In this document: positions 1 through 6,702 of the stretch, piece after piece
Position numbering within the stretch: position 1 is the stretch's first letter
How the letters are laid out: every line of letters begins with the position of its first letter
DNA from: an uncultured Clostridia bacterium
Lineage (GTDB): Bacteria; Bacillota_A; Clostridia; Christensenellales; UBA3700
Assembly: GCA_946545105.1 (NCBI GenBank)
Contig: CAMNMY010000005.1
Span: forward strand, 1 to 13,337
Direction of reading: 5' to 3'
Length of the DNA stretch: 13,337 nucleotides
Program-made: the position numbers and the translations under genes
The notes under the pieces: model-generated
Seen by the model: the letters and a program-made list of their open reading frames with translations, nothing else
Told to the model about the DNA's origin: nothing
The model's database searches: none

Positions 1-157
1 GCATATCATTGATGAAATGAGACACTTCTTTGGTGTATATAAGCAACTTGAAGGTAAGAGAATGAATGTGTTAGAAATGAGCGGTGTAGAAGTTGCAATG
101 AAAACAATTGAGGATAATATCAAAGTATATAACAAGATGTTTGTAGATCATGTATGA
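1..157 (+). CDS. ppa: Inorganic pyrophosphatase, family I, C-terminal part (5' end outside window)
   Basis: Reading from base 2 gives 51 codons ending in TGA at 155-157. The peptide begins HIIDEMRHFFGVYKQLEGK, which matches the conserved C-terminal helix of family I (soluble) inorganic pyrophosphatases, where the pattern is roughly I..FF..YK.LE.K followed by a short strand and a final helix. The family hydrolyses PPi to two phosphates in the cytosol and so pulls biosynthetic reactions forward, including DNA synthesis. The metal-binding active site lies upstream of the window and cannot be checked. The stop overlaps the start of holA as ATGA (154-157), implying one transcript and coupled translation. 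The assignment rests on a short C-terminal segment, so the family call is good but not certain. Confidence 0.7.
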   Translation, partial: HIIDEMRHFFGVYKQLEGKRMNVLEMSGVEVAMKTIEDNIKVYNKMFVDHV

Positions 158-1176
158 GAGCGCTAGATATTGAGAAAGAAATAAAAAAAGGTCTTAAGCC
201 TGGATATATTATCATGGGTGATGATGAGTATTTAAAGAGATTCGCAAAAGAATCTCTTTTAGCAACTATTCCTAAAGAGGAAAGAATGTTCTCATATATC
301 CCGATGGATTTAGAAGGAGCAAATAAAACAGATATTGGTTCTGTAATTGCTGCAGCTGATACATATTCTATGTTCGGCGCTAATTCTATGAAAATGATAG
401 ATGTTCAACCTTTCTCAAGAGATCTAACAAAAGATGAAGTAAAGAGATTAAGCGAATATTTTGATAATCCATCAGAAGATGCATTTATTCTATTTGAAGG
501 TGCAGAAAAAGCTGAGGATGCTTTGGTTGGGTTATGTGAAGAGATTAATTGCAATAAATGCAATGATATGGATTTATATATCTTCGTAGATAAAAGGCGT
601 GCAAAGATGGGCTACAAGATGGATTCACAATTAGAAAAGGATCTAATCAAATTATGTAGCAATGATTTTGGTAGAGTTGTTGGTGAGTTAGAAAAGCTTA
701 TGCTTTTTGCGTATGATACAAAAGAAATAACACGTGAAATGTTAGATTTGCTTGTTCCAGCAAATTTGGATATGCAAGTATATGAATTAACAAACGAACT
801 ATCTAAAGGCGAAAACGGGAAGGCAATAGATATTTTAAATAAGTTATTAACACGTGGCGAAAAGCCAAGTGGATTATTATCTATTTTGTACACGACATAT
901 AGAAGAATATTCCAAATTGCCATCTCACAAGCACCTGATGATGTTATAGCAACAACATTGAAGATATCGAGCGGTGCATTATTCATGAACAGAAAACTTA
1001 TTCAGCAGAATAAAAATAAAGATATTAAATATGTGCCAAAGTTAAAAGAAGCTATTAAGTATTTAGGATCTTTAGAATACGATATGAAAACATTTAAGAT
1101 AACAGAAGATATGGCATTATCATTAGCTATGAGCTATTTGATATCAATGCAAAGTGGTAAAAATGCAAAACGCTAA
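154..1176 (+). CDS. holA: DNA polymerase III subunit delta (clamp-loader subunit HolA)
   Basis: The product is 340 residues, the usual length of the family. The N-terminal AAA+-like domain starts with the delta-type motif PGYIIMGDDEYL (about residues 16-27), the equivalent of the 'YLLYGEEEYL' segment, which is not a working Walker A. The middle domain carries DFGRVVGELEKLMLFAY (about 171-187) and ITREMLDLLV. The C-terminal helical collar domain has the typical 'YELTNELSKGENGKAIDILNKLL' region, followed by RRIFQI. Delta opens the beta sliding clamp inside the clamp-loader complex. The ATG overlaps the ppa stop (ATGA) and there is no clear Shine-Dalgarno, so translation is probably coupled to ppa. 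The 3' end overlaps the next gene. rpsT, a frequent neighbour of holA in Bacillota, is not seen here. Confidence 0.9.
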   Translation: MRALDIEKEIKKGLKPGYIIMGDDEYLKRFAKESLLATIPKEERMFSYIPMDLEGANKTDIGSVIAAADTYSMFGANSMKMIDVQPFSRDLTKDEVKRLSEYFDNPSEDAFILFEGAEKAEDALVGLCEEINCNKCNDMDLYIFVDKRRAKMGYKMDSQLEKDLIKLCSNDFGRVVGELEKLMLFAYDTKEITREMLDLLVPANLDMQVYELTNELSKGENGKAIDILNKLLTRGEKPSGLLSILYTTYRRIFQIAISQAPDDVIATTLKISSGALFMNRKLIQQNKNKDIKYVPKLKEAIKYLGSLEYDMKTFKITEDMALSLAMSYLISMQSGKNAKR

Positions 1177-1687
1177 AATTGAAATAAAACAAATAATATT
1201 AAAGATAGCATTGTTTGTTGCAATGCTTCTATCTTCTATAGTTTCATCAATCTCAACATTTAATTTGATGGCAACAATGAATTATGGCGTAGATTTGAGT
1301 GGGTTGTATACTTCAATGCAATTTGTGTTTCCAATCATCTTGGCTTTAATTTACTATGGTCTATACAATGTCTATATTAATTTAATGCGAGGCTCTTTAA
1401 ATTCAAGGATGGGTCAATTTAATCAAATTATTTCAACCCCTTCATTGAGAGGAATTGTTGATCCTTGTATGATAGGACTTTCAATCTATGTAGCGATTAT
1501 TCAATTTATATTCTTATTATTCCCATTATATGAGAATGTGTTATTGACAATATTGAAAGAAGTTGGCGCAGTTGCAACGATGTTCATTATTCATAGAAGA
1601 TTAAATAAAAATCTTGATGCATTGTTCTCTCCAATCATCTATTGGAGTTTACAATTCTCATTTGCAGTATTGGTGGTGTTAGTATGA
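1163..1687 (+). CDS. Small integral membrane protein of unknown function, five predicted helices
   Basis: From ATG 1163 the product is 174 residues; a GTG at 1154 would add three. I prefer the ATG, with weak purine-rich AAAGTGG upstream. The hydrophobic segments lie at about residues 11-36, 53-72, 102-123, 126-143 and 156-174. The last segment ends exactly at the C-terminus. Short basic loops (RGSLNSR at 76-82; HRRLNK at 144-149) suggest cytoplasmic faces. I recognise no family motif or catalytic residues. The start lies inside the end of holA and the stop overlaps the start of the following lipoprotein gene as ATGA (1684-1687). It is therefore very likely co-translated with that lipoprotein, and could be its membrane partner; that partnership is inference from coupling only. 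Confidence 0.8.
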   Translation: MQNAKIEIKQIILKIALFVAMLLSSIVSSISTFNLMATMNYGVDLSGLYTSMQFVFPIILALIYYGLYNVYINLMRGSLNSRMGQFNQIISTPSLRGIVDPCMIGLSIYVAIIQFIFLLFPLYENVLLTILKEVGAVATMFIIHRRLNKNLDALFSPIIYWSLQFSFAVLVVLV

Positions 1688-3036
1688 AAAAAGCAAAGTT
1701 TTTAATATTAACAATAGCATTAGTAATTATCTGCATGAGCTTTATGGGATGCTCATCAAAAACTTATGATGTAAAAAAGAATGATGTACAATTAGATTTT
1801 TCTCAAACTGCATTTAATCAATTAGAGTATATTTCTAACACATATAAAAATCGTTCAATAGGTTCGGATGAGGCTTTAGATTTTGTTGCGGACGAAACTG
1901 CATCATTATCTGCATATGGATATGAAGTTTCAGAACAAACATATACAGAGGATAATTCTAAAACCACAAAAAACATAATTGCACTAAAGGCAAACGATAC
2001 AACGAAGGATAAGATTGTAATTGGTGCTTGTTGGGACAATTTATATGATAGTTATGATGCACATCCAGATGGAGCATATCAATCAGGTGCAGCAATTGCC
2101 ACATTTAATGTAATTGCAGATTATCTAAAAGATAAAGAATTGAAATACAATTTGGAATTGGTGCTATTCTCTGGTGGTTCTAAAAACTGGAGTGGAGCTC
2201 AATATTATGTAGACAAATTAACAGCGGAAGATAAACAAAATATTAAATTGTTTATTAATCTTGGTTATGTTGTAGGCGGAGATAACCAATATATCTATGC
2301 AAGAGATAAGGATGTTAATTATGAGCAATTTATTTCTCAAGTGTTAAAAGCAAATGAAATTGATTCATTTAAGAAAGTGCCTTTGTATAAGAATCCATTT
2401 GAAGCGACAATTTCCGAAGGACAGTTATATAGATATTCACACATTGGGATGTTTGGGAATAATATTATTTTTATGAATAATAAGATTCCATCAATAAACT
2501 ATATGTCAATAAATTGGTCAGATTATTCAATTCCAATCTATGTAGAAAAGAAAGGAAAAGATAATATCTGTCAATCTGAATATGACACTCTAAAGGTTAT
2601 GATTGAAAGAAGCGGAGAAGAAACAATAAAGGCTCAACTAAATGCTGTTGTAGTTTCTTTAGTGGACATTGTTTACGTAAATCAAGACGGGTTAAAAGAC
2701 GTCCTTCAAAACGCAGATGAGGTTAATTCGTTTATTCAATCAGAAGCAGCTTTTTATATTTTCAATATAGCAGTTAAGATATTGTTACTTGCAGGAATAG
2801 TTTTATCTGTTTTATATGCAAAGAACCTTATCACGAAAAAGAGAGAAGAATATAGAAAAATTAAAGCTGATACTCCAATTATAAAAGTTAATATTCCAAC
2901 AGATGGAGCAAACGGAGACGATTTTGCTGCAGTATTAAAGAAGATAATTGAAGAAGAAGAGAAGAAGAAAAATGATCATCATGACAACAATGATGATAAC
3001 AATACAACCATCTCAGATGATGATGTATTCCAATAA
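1684..3036 (+). CDS. Lipoprotein with a degenerate M28 peptidase-like domain and a C-terminal membrane helix
   Basis: The start is ATG 1684, which overlaps the previous stop (ATGA) and directly opens a signal peptide (MKKAKF, hydrophobic core, lipobox SFMGC, lipidated Cys23). An in-frame ATG at 1642 would bury the signal and is rejected. The product is 450 residues. Residues about 85-340 follow the M28 metallopeptidase pattern: IVIGACWDN at the 'GAHYDS' strand, DGAYQSGAA at 'DDNASG', LVLFSGGSKNWSGAQYY at 'FGGEEQGLLGS.Y', INLGYVVG at 'NLDMVG', and GNNIIF...IPSI at 'SDHYPF...GIP'. By hand alignment the metal ligands read Cys116, Ala131, Ser166, Gly194 and Asn260, and the catalytic Glu position is Gly165; only the Asp next to the first ligand (Asp118) remains. 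Peptidase activity is therefore unlikely. A membrane helix spans about 357-379, followed by a charged tail with EEEE (423-426), KKK (427-429) and a His/Asp/Asn run (430-440). The ectodomain probably faces outward and the tail faces the cytosol. Confidence 0.8.
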   Translation: MKKAKFLILTIALVIICMSFMGCSSKTYDVKKNDVQLDFSQTAFNQLEYISNTYKNRSIGSDEALDFVADETASLSAYGYEVSEQTYTEDNSKTTKNIIALKANDTTKDKIVIGACWDNLYDSYDAHPDGAYQSGAAIATFNVIADYLKDKELKYNLELVLFSGGSKNWSGAQYYVDKLTAEDKQNIKLFINLGYVVGGDNQYIYARDKDVNYEQFISQVLKANEIDSFKKVPLYKNPFEATISEGQLYRYSHIGMFGNNIIFMNNKIPSINYMSINWSDYSIPIYVEKKGKDNICQSEYDTLKVMIERSGEETIKAQLNAVVVSLVDIVYVNQDGLKDVLQNADEVNSFIQSEAAFYIFNIAVKILLLAGIVLSVLYAKNLITKKREEYRKIKADTPIIKVNIPTDGANGDDFAAVLKKIIEEEEKKKNDHHDNNDDNNTTISDDDVFQ

Positions 3037-3041
3037 TTTTG

Positions 3042-3050
3042 TGCTATAAT
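3042..3050 (+). promoter_or_regulatory. Extended -10 promoter for cdaA
   Basis: TGCTATAAT (TG, one base, then a perfect TATAAT at 3045-3050) lies a few bases after the lipoprotein stop. No good -35 is visible about 17 bases upstream, as expected for an extended -10 promoter. The predicted transcript start near 3057 gives a leader of about 25 bases that contains the cdaA Shine-Dalgarno. This would give cdaA transcription independent of the holA operon. Confidence 0.6.
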
Positions 3051-3070
3051 ATTTTTGTTATATAAGCGCG

Positions 3071-3075
3071 AGGAG
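3071..3075 (+). promoter_or_regulatory. Ribosome binding site fixing the cdaA start
   Basis: AGGAG lies 6 bases before ATG 3082. This decides for ATG 3082 over the upstream in-frame TTG at 3055, which would itself sit at the predicted transcript start. Confidence 0.75.
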
Positions 3076-3081
3076 TTAGAT

Positions 3082-3933
3082 ATGTTTTTATTAGCAAGTC
3101 CAGTTACAGATTTCTTTAGTAAAATAACATGGTTATGGATTGTCGACCTAGTAGTATTTTTATTGCTAGCAGTAGCAATATTTGTATTCTTTAATCGTCA
3201 TCATAGTATAAAGCTAGCTGTAATATTCTCAATCTACATTTTAATTTATATTGCAGTATATGTTTTGTATAGTTGTTTAGAAGGATCTGGATTATATATC
3301 ACTCTTCAAATCTTGAAATATACAACCATCTTTATAATGATGGCAGTAATCGTTGTTTATCAAAATGACTTCAAAGTTTTGTTTGCTAAACTAGCTAGAG
3401 GTTCAGATAAAGTTTATGATATCAACGCAACAGATGAAGTTCTTGTTAACTCAGCACACGAAATGGTTACAGCTTGTCAAAATATGGCAAAGAACGATAT
3501 TGGTGCTTTAATCATCATTACAAAGACTACTGTTCCAGATAGAATTCTAGATACAGGTACAGAATTAAACGCAGATATTTCAAGTGGTATCCTAGAATCA
3601 ATCTTTAGCACAAAGGGCCCACTTCACGATGGTGCAGTAGTAGTAAAAGGAAATAAAATATTAGCAGCAGGATGTTTCTTGCCTCTATCAAAAGAAGTAG
3701 ATATTGCAAAGGATTTAGGAACTAGACACCGTGCAGCAATTGGTATCACAGAAGAAAGTGATGTAGTAGCAATTGTTGTTTCAGAAGAGACTGGTGTTAT
3801 CTCTATTGCTCAAGCAGGAAAAATTGTTAGATACATGACCCCAGAACGTTTGCTTGACGAAATCAAGTTAGCATATAATGTATCTGCTAAACCAAAAACT
3901 GCAGAGAAAAAGAGAGAAAGAAAGTTCATATGA
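3082..3933 (+). CDS. cdaA: Diadenylate cyclase CdaA (membrane-bound c-di-AMP synthase)
   Basis: The product is 283 residues, close to the usual size of about 270-280. Three membrane helices are seen at about 17-37, 43-63 and 73-93, followed by the typical short amphipathic linker (YQNDFKVLFAKLARG, 93-107). The cytosolic DAC (DisA_N) domain has both catalytic motifs: LHDGAVVV with Asp183-Gly184-Ala185, and GTRHRAAIG with Arg215-His216-Arg217. The family condenses two ATP into c-di-AMP, which in Bacillota controls potassium and osmolyte transport and cell-wall homeostasis. The usual operon partners cdaR (YbbR domains) and glmM do not follow. Instead the stop overlaps the start of a DUF1015 gene (ATGA, 3930-3933). 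The C-terminal tail is very basic (KKRERK). The function call is strong; the operon arrangement is the odd part. Confidence 0.95.
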   Translation: MFLLASPVTDFFSKITWLWIVDLVVFLLLAVAIFVFFNRHHSIKLAVIFSIYILIYIAVYVLYSCLEGSGLYITLQILKYTTIFIMMAVIVVYQNDFKVLFAKLARGSDKVYDINATDEVLVNSAHEMVTACQNMAKNDIGALIIITKTTVPDRILDTGTELNADISSGILESIFSTKGPLHDGAVVVKGNKILAAGCFLPLSKEVDIAKDLGTRHRAAIGITEESDVVAIVVSEETGVISIAQAGKIVRYMTPERLLDEIKLAYNVSAKPKTAEKKRERKFI

Positions 3934-5156
3934 GTTATTTCAAAATACCCAAAATTTTATTACCAAAAAAAGAATTTGACTATTCTAAATGGTCTACTAT
4001 TGCGTGCGACCAATTTACATCTCAACCAGAATACTGGGAAGAGTTAAAGAAATTTGTTGGCAAAGAAAAGAGTACTTTAAATTTAGTATTGCCAGAAGTA
4101 TATCTAGAGACAGTAGATAAAGAAAAAGAAGTTAAGAAGATTAACGACACAATGGAAAAGTATCTAAATGAAAACATCTTTGATACTTATGAGAGTTTTA
4201 TCTATGTTGAAAGAGAATTAGCTCCAGGCGTTATAAGAAAGGGAATCATGATAGCAGTTGATCTTGAAGCATATGATTATGCTCCAGATGCTAAATTGCC
4301 AATTAGAGCAACAGAAAGAACTGTAAAAGAAAGACTACCAATTAGAATCGAAATTAGAAAAGATGCGAAGATTGAGATTCCTCATATTTGTATCTTTATG
4401 GATGATAGAGAAGATAAGATTTTATCTGGATTAGCCGAAAAGAAAAAATCTATGACAAAGCTTTATGACTTTGAACTAAATATGAATGGCGGCCATATTG
4501 CTGGTTATTTAGTAAAGAATAATAAAGCATTAGAAAAACAAATTAATGGCTTATTAGACAAAGAATTGTTATTAGAGAAATATAATACAGAAGAAGAATT
4601 GTTATTTGTTGTTGGTGATGGTAACCATTCGCTTGCAACAGCAAAAGAATGTTGGGAATTAGTAAAGAAGAATCTAAGCGAAGAAGAGAAAAAGACTCAC
4701 CCAGCAAGATATGCGCTTTGCGAATTACAAAACATTCACGATGAAGCTATCGTATTTGAACCAATTCATAGATTTATCGGTGGTGTGGATGAAACATTCG
4801 TTGACTTCTTAAGACACGAAATCGATGGTGAAGGTGAAATCAGATTGGTATACAAGGGCGTTGAAAGAACATTGTTTGTAAACAGCGATCCAACAGTTGC
4901 TATTGCAGATATTCAAAAAGCAATTGATAAATATATGACAAAGCATCCTGAAATGTACATCGACTATATCCATGGTGATGAGTACTTACTAGAAGTTGCA
5001 CAACATAAAGATGGCTTTGCTTTATTTATGCCAAAGATTGAAAAGAATACATTATTTAGTTATGTAACAAAGCATGGCGTTCTTCCAAGAAAGTCATTCT
5101 CTATGGGACATGCTGAATCTAAACGTTACTATTTAGAGTCTAGAATCGTTAAATAG
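3930..5156 (+). CDS. DUF1015 family protein, possible ParB-fold kinase-like enzyme
   Basis: The product is 408 residues, the normal full length of DUF1015. Family landmarks are the N-terminal ILLPKKEFDYSKWSTIACDQ (9-28) with SQPEYWEEL, the central VGDGNHSLATAKECWE (228-243), IVFEPIHRFI, and the C-terminal MGHAESKRYYLESR. The GDGNHSLATA segment resembles the ParB/sulfiredoxin-fold box (GEGRHRL.AA) shared with free-serine kinases of the SerK/SbnI type. In many clostridia I recall DUF1015 genes sitting next to serC and serA. A role in serine or amino-acid metabolism is thus possible, but unproven from this sequence. The protein has no signal peptide or membrane segment, so it is cytosolic. It is translationally coupled to cdaA (ATGA overlap) and the unit ends in a terminator about 20 bases downstream. 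The family call is confident; the function is open. Confidence 0.88.
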   Translation: MSYFKIPKILLPKKEFDYSKWSTIACDQFTSQPEYWEELKKFVGKEKSTLNLVLPEVYLETVDKEKEVKKINDTMEKYLNENIFDTYESFIYVERELAPGVIRKGIMIAVDLEAYDYAPDAKLPIRATERTVKERLPIRIEIRKDAKIEIPHICIFMDDREDKILSGLAEKKKSMTKLYDFELNMNGGHIAGYLVKNNKALEKQINGLLDKELLLEKYNTEEELLFVVGDGNHSLATAKECWELVKKNLSEEEKKTHPARYALCELQNIHDEAIVFEPIHRFIGGVDETFVDFLRHEIDGEGEIRLVYKGVERTLFVNSDPTVAIADIQKAIDKYMTKHPEMYIDYIHGDEYLLEVAQHKDGFALFMPKIEKNTLFSYVTKHGVLPRKSFSMGHAESKRYYLESRIVK

Positions 5157-5175
5157 GTTTTATAAATGATGAGTT

Positions 5176-5206
5176 TTGGCCGGGGCTTCGCTCTGGCCAA
5201 TTTTTT
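5176..5206 (+). terminator. Rho-independent terminator of the cdaA-DUF1015 unit
   Basis: An 11-bp stem has left arm TTGGCCGGGGC (5176-5186) and right arm GCTCTGGCCAA (5190-5200) with two G-U pairs and a 3-base loop TTC. It is followed by six T (5201-5206). Confidence 0.88.
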
Positions 5207-5221
5207 ATGGCGTCAATTTAG

Positions 5222-5251
5222 TTGTTATTTTTAATTATTATATTTTATAAT
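5222..5251 (+). promoter_or_regulatory. Promoter for aspartate kinase
   Basis: The -35 is TTGTTA (5222-5227, four of six consensus bases), the spacer is 18 bases, and the -10 is a perfect TATAAT (5246-5251). The predicted start near 5258 leaves a leader of only about 20 bases, so there is no room for a lysine or T-box riboswitch. Confidence 0.6.
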
Positions 5252-5265
5252 ATGTGCGTAAATTC

Positions 5266-5271
5266 AAGGAG
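5266..5271 (+). promoter_or_regulatory. Ribosome binding site fixing the aspartate kinase start
   Basis: AAGGAG is 7 bases before ATG 5279. This supports ATG 5279, which opens the conserved KVVKFGGTS strand, over the in-frame TTG at 5222, which lies inside the promoter. Confidence 0.8.
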
Positions 5272-5278
5272 ATTAAAG

Positions 5279-6598
5279 ATGGCTGTTAAAGTTGTTAAGT
5301 TCGGTGGAACATCAATGGCAAGTGCTGAAAGCATTAACCAAGTTGCCGATATTATTAATCAAGATAAAGAAAGAGCATATGTTATTGTTTCTGCTCCAGG
5401 TAAGAGATTTAAAGAAGATATCAAGGTTACAGATATGTTATATTCTTGTTTCTATGATTTAGAAATCAAAGGAGAATGCGCAGGTAATTTTAATAAGATT
5501 AGAGAAAGATTCATCGGAATCGTTAATGATTTAGGATTAGATTTTGATATCGTTCCATATTTGGATCAAGTAGAAGACGAAATGATTGCTAATCATTCTG
5601 CAGAATTCTGTGCTTCACGTGGTGAATATCTAAGTGCAGTAGTTATGGCACAAAGATTAGGATTCAAATTTATAGATGCTAAAGACTTGATGGTATTTTC
5701 TCAAGATGGTGAATTCTTACCAGAAGAAACAAATGCTAAAGTTAAAGCAGCTTTAAAGAATGTAAAGAAAGCTGTTATCCCAGGATTCTATGGCGCAGAC
5801 AAATTTGGAACTATCCACACATTCTCAAGAGGTGGTTCAGATGTTTCTGGTGCCGTTGTGGCAAGAGCAGTTAAAGCTTCTTTATATGAAAACTGGACAG
5901 ACGTTAATGGCTTTATGGTAACAGACCCTAGAATCGTTCCAAATCCAAAGCAAATCCCAGTTCTATCTTATTTAGAATTACGTGAGTTATCTTACATGGG
6001 AGCTAATGTTCTTCACCCAGAATCAATCTTCCCAGTTAGAAAAGAAGGTATTGCTATTAATATCAAAAATACATTTGATCCATCAAACCCAGGAACTATG
6101 ATTGTTCCAAAGGTTACACCAGAAGATACAAAGGGAAGAGTTGTTACTGGTATCGCTGGAAAGAAAGGATACAGCATTGTATTTATATCTAAGTCAATGA
6201 TGAATATGGAAGTAGGTTTTGCAAGAAAAGTGCTATCTGTATTCGAATATTACAATATTTCAATCGAACATATCCCAAGTGGTATTGATACAATGAGCGT
6301 TGTTGTAGCTGATTCAGAACTAGCTGGAAAAGAAGAAGTGGTAATGGAAAAGTTAAGATCTGAATTAAAGCCAGATCACTTAGAGCTAAAGACTGGTATC
6401 GCACTAATCGCTACCGTAGGACATGGTATGTGCTTCAACCCAGGTACTTCAGCAAAACTATGCTCAGGACTTGCAAAGGTAAATATTAATATTAGAATGC
6501 TAGATCAAGGTTCTTCAGAAATGAACATTATCGTTGGCGTTGCTGAAGAAGATTATGAAGAAGCAATCAAAGCAATCTATTACGCATTCTATAACTAA
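5279..6598 (+). CDS. lysC: Aspartate kinase
   Basis: The product is 439 residues. The amino-acid-kinase domain carries KFGGTS (7-12), VIVSAPG (35-41), the substrate loop SRGEYLSA (113-120), FSRGGSDVSGA (182-192) and WTDVNGFMVTDPRIV (206-220), then ELSYMGANVLHP. These are the ATP, aspartate and catalytic motifs of aspartate kinase. Two C-terminal ACT domains follow (about 303-370 and 378-439), giving the allosteric module of the monofunctional, 'YclM/LysC-III-like' long form. It phosphorylates L-aspartate, the first step to lysine, diaminopimelate, threonine and methionine. The ACT domains imply feedback control by an end product, but the sequence alone does not say which. It is a single-gene transcription unit with its own promoter and terminator. 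No homoserine or DAP pathway gene adjoins it. Confidence 0.95.
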   Translation: MAVKVVKFGGTSMASAESINQVADIINQDKERAYVIVSAPGKRFKEDIKVTDMLYSCFYDLEIKGECAGNFNKIRERFIGIVNDLGLDFDIVPYLDQVEDEMIANHSAEFCASRGEYLSAVVMAQRLGFKFIDAKDLMVFSQDGEFLPEETNAKVKAALKNVKKAVIPGFYGADKFGTIHTFSRGGSDVSGAVVARAVKASLYENWTDVNGFMVTDPRIVPNPKQIPVLSYLELRELSYMGANVLHPESIFPVRKEGIAINIKNTFDPSNPGTMIVPKVTPEDTKGRVVTGIAGKKGYSIVFISKSMMNMEVGFARKVLSVFEYYNISIEHIPSGIDTMSVVVADSELAGKEEVVMEKLRSELKPDHLELKTGIALIATVGHGMCFNPGTSAKLCSGLAKVNINIRMLDQGSSEMNIIVGVAEEDYEEAIKAIYYAFYN

Positions 6599-6622
6599 TA
6601 AAAATCAAAAATGAGTTTTGTT

Positions 6623-6656
6623 TACACGCTCTTTACTTAAGGGCGTGTATTTTTTT
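6623..6656 (+). terminator. Rho-independent terminator of aspartate kinase
   Basis: An 11-bp stem pairs TACACGCTCTT (6623-6633) with AAGGGCGTGTA (6639-6649), with one G-U pair and loop TACTT. It is followed by seven T (6650-6656). Confidence 0.9.
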
Positions 6657-6677
6657 AGTTTAGTTTATGAAATGAGA

Positions 6678-6683
6678 TATAAT
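6678..6683 (+). promoter_or_regulatory. Probable -10 element for the DUF4349 lipoprotein gene
   Basis: A perfect TATAAT lies 25 bases before the ATG at 6703, after the previous terminator. The best -35 at 17-base spacing is a poor TTAGTT (6655-6660). A promoter here is required by the upstream terminator, but its exact boundaries are uncertain. Confidence 0.5.
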
Positions 6684-6702
6684 TTATAAATGGAGGGTTA
6701 TT

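Noticed and set aside
612..986. Minus-strand open frame inside holA
   Set aside because: No family resemblance and no Shine-Dalgarno; it lies wholly within a well-supported gene on the other strand.
1642..1683. Upstream in-frame ATG for the M28-like lipoprotein
   Set aside because: It would add 14 residues before the lipoprotein signal and overlap the membrane protein more deeply. ATG 1684 gives a canonical signal peptide and an ATGA junction.
1684..3036. Active M28 aminopeptidase
   Set aside because: The fold pattern is there, but the metal-binding and catalytic positions read as non-ligands in the hand alignment.
3055..3081. TTG start for cdaA
   Set aside because: It coincides with the predicted transcript start, and the AGGAG at 3071-3075 is correctly spaced only for ATG 3082.
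5222..5278. TTG start for aspartate kinase
   Set aside because: This TTG is part of the -35 element. The conserved N-terminal strand begins at ATG 5279, which has its own Shine-Dalgarno.
5157..5278. Lysine riboswitch or T-box before aspartate kinase
   Set aside because: The only structure is the terminator hairpin of the preceding unit, and the promoter lies after it, leaving too short a leader.
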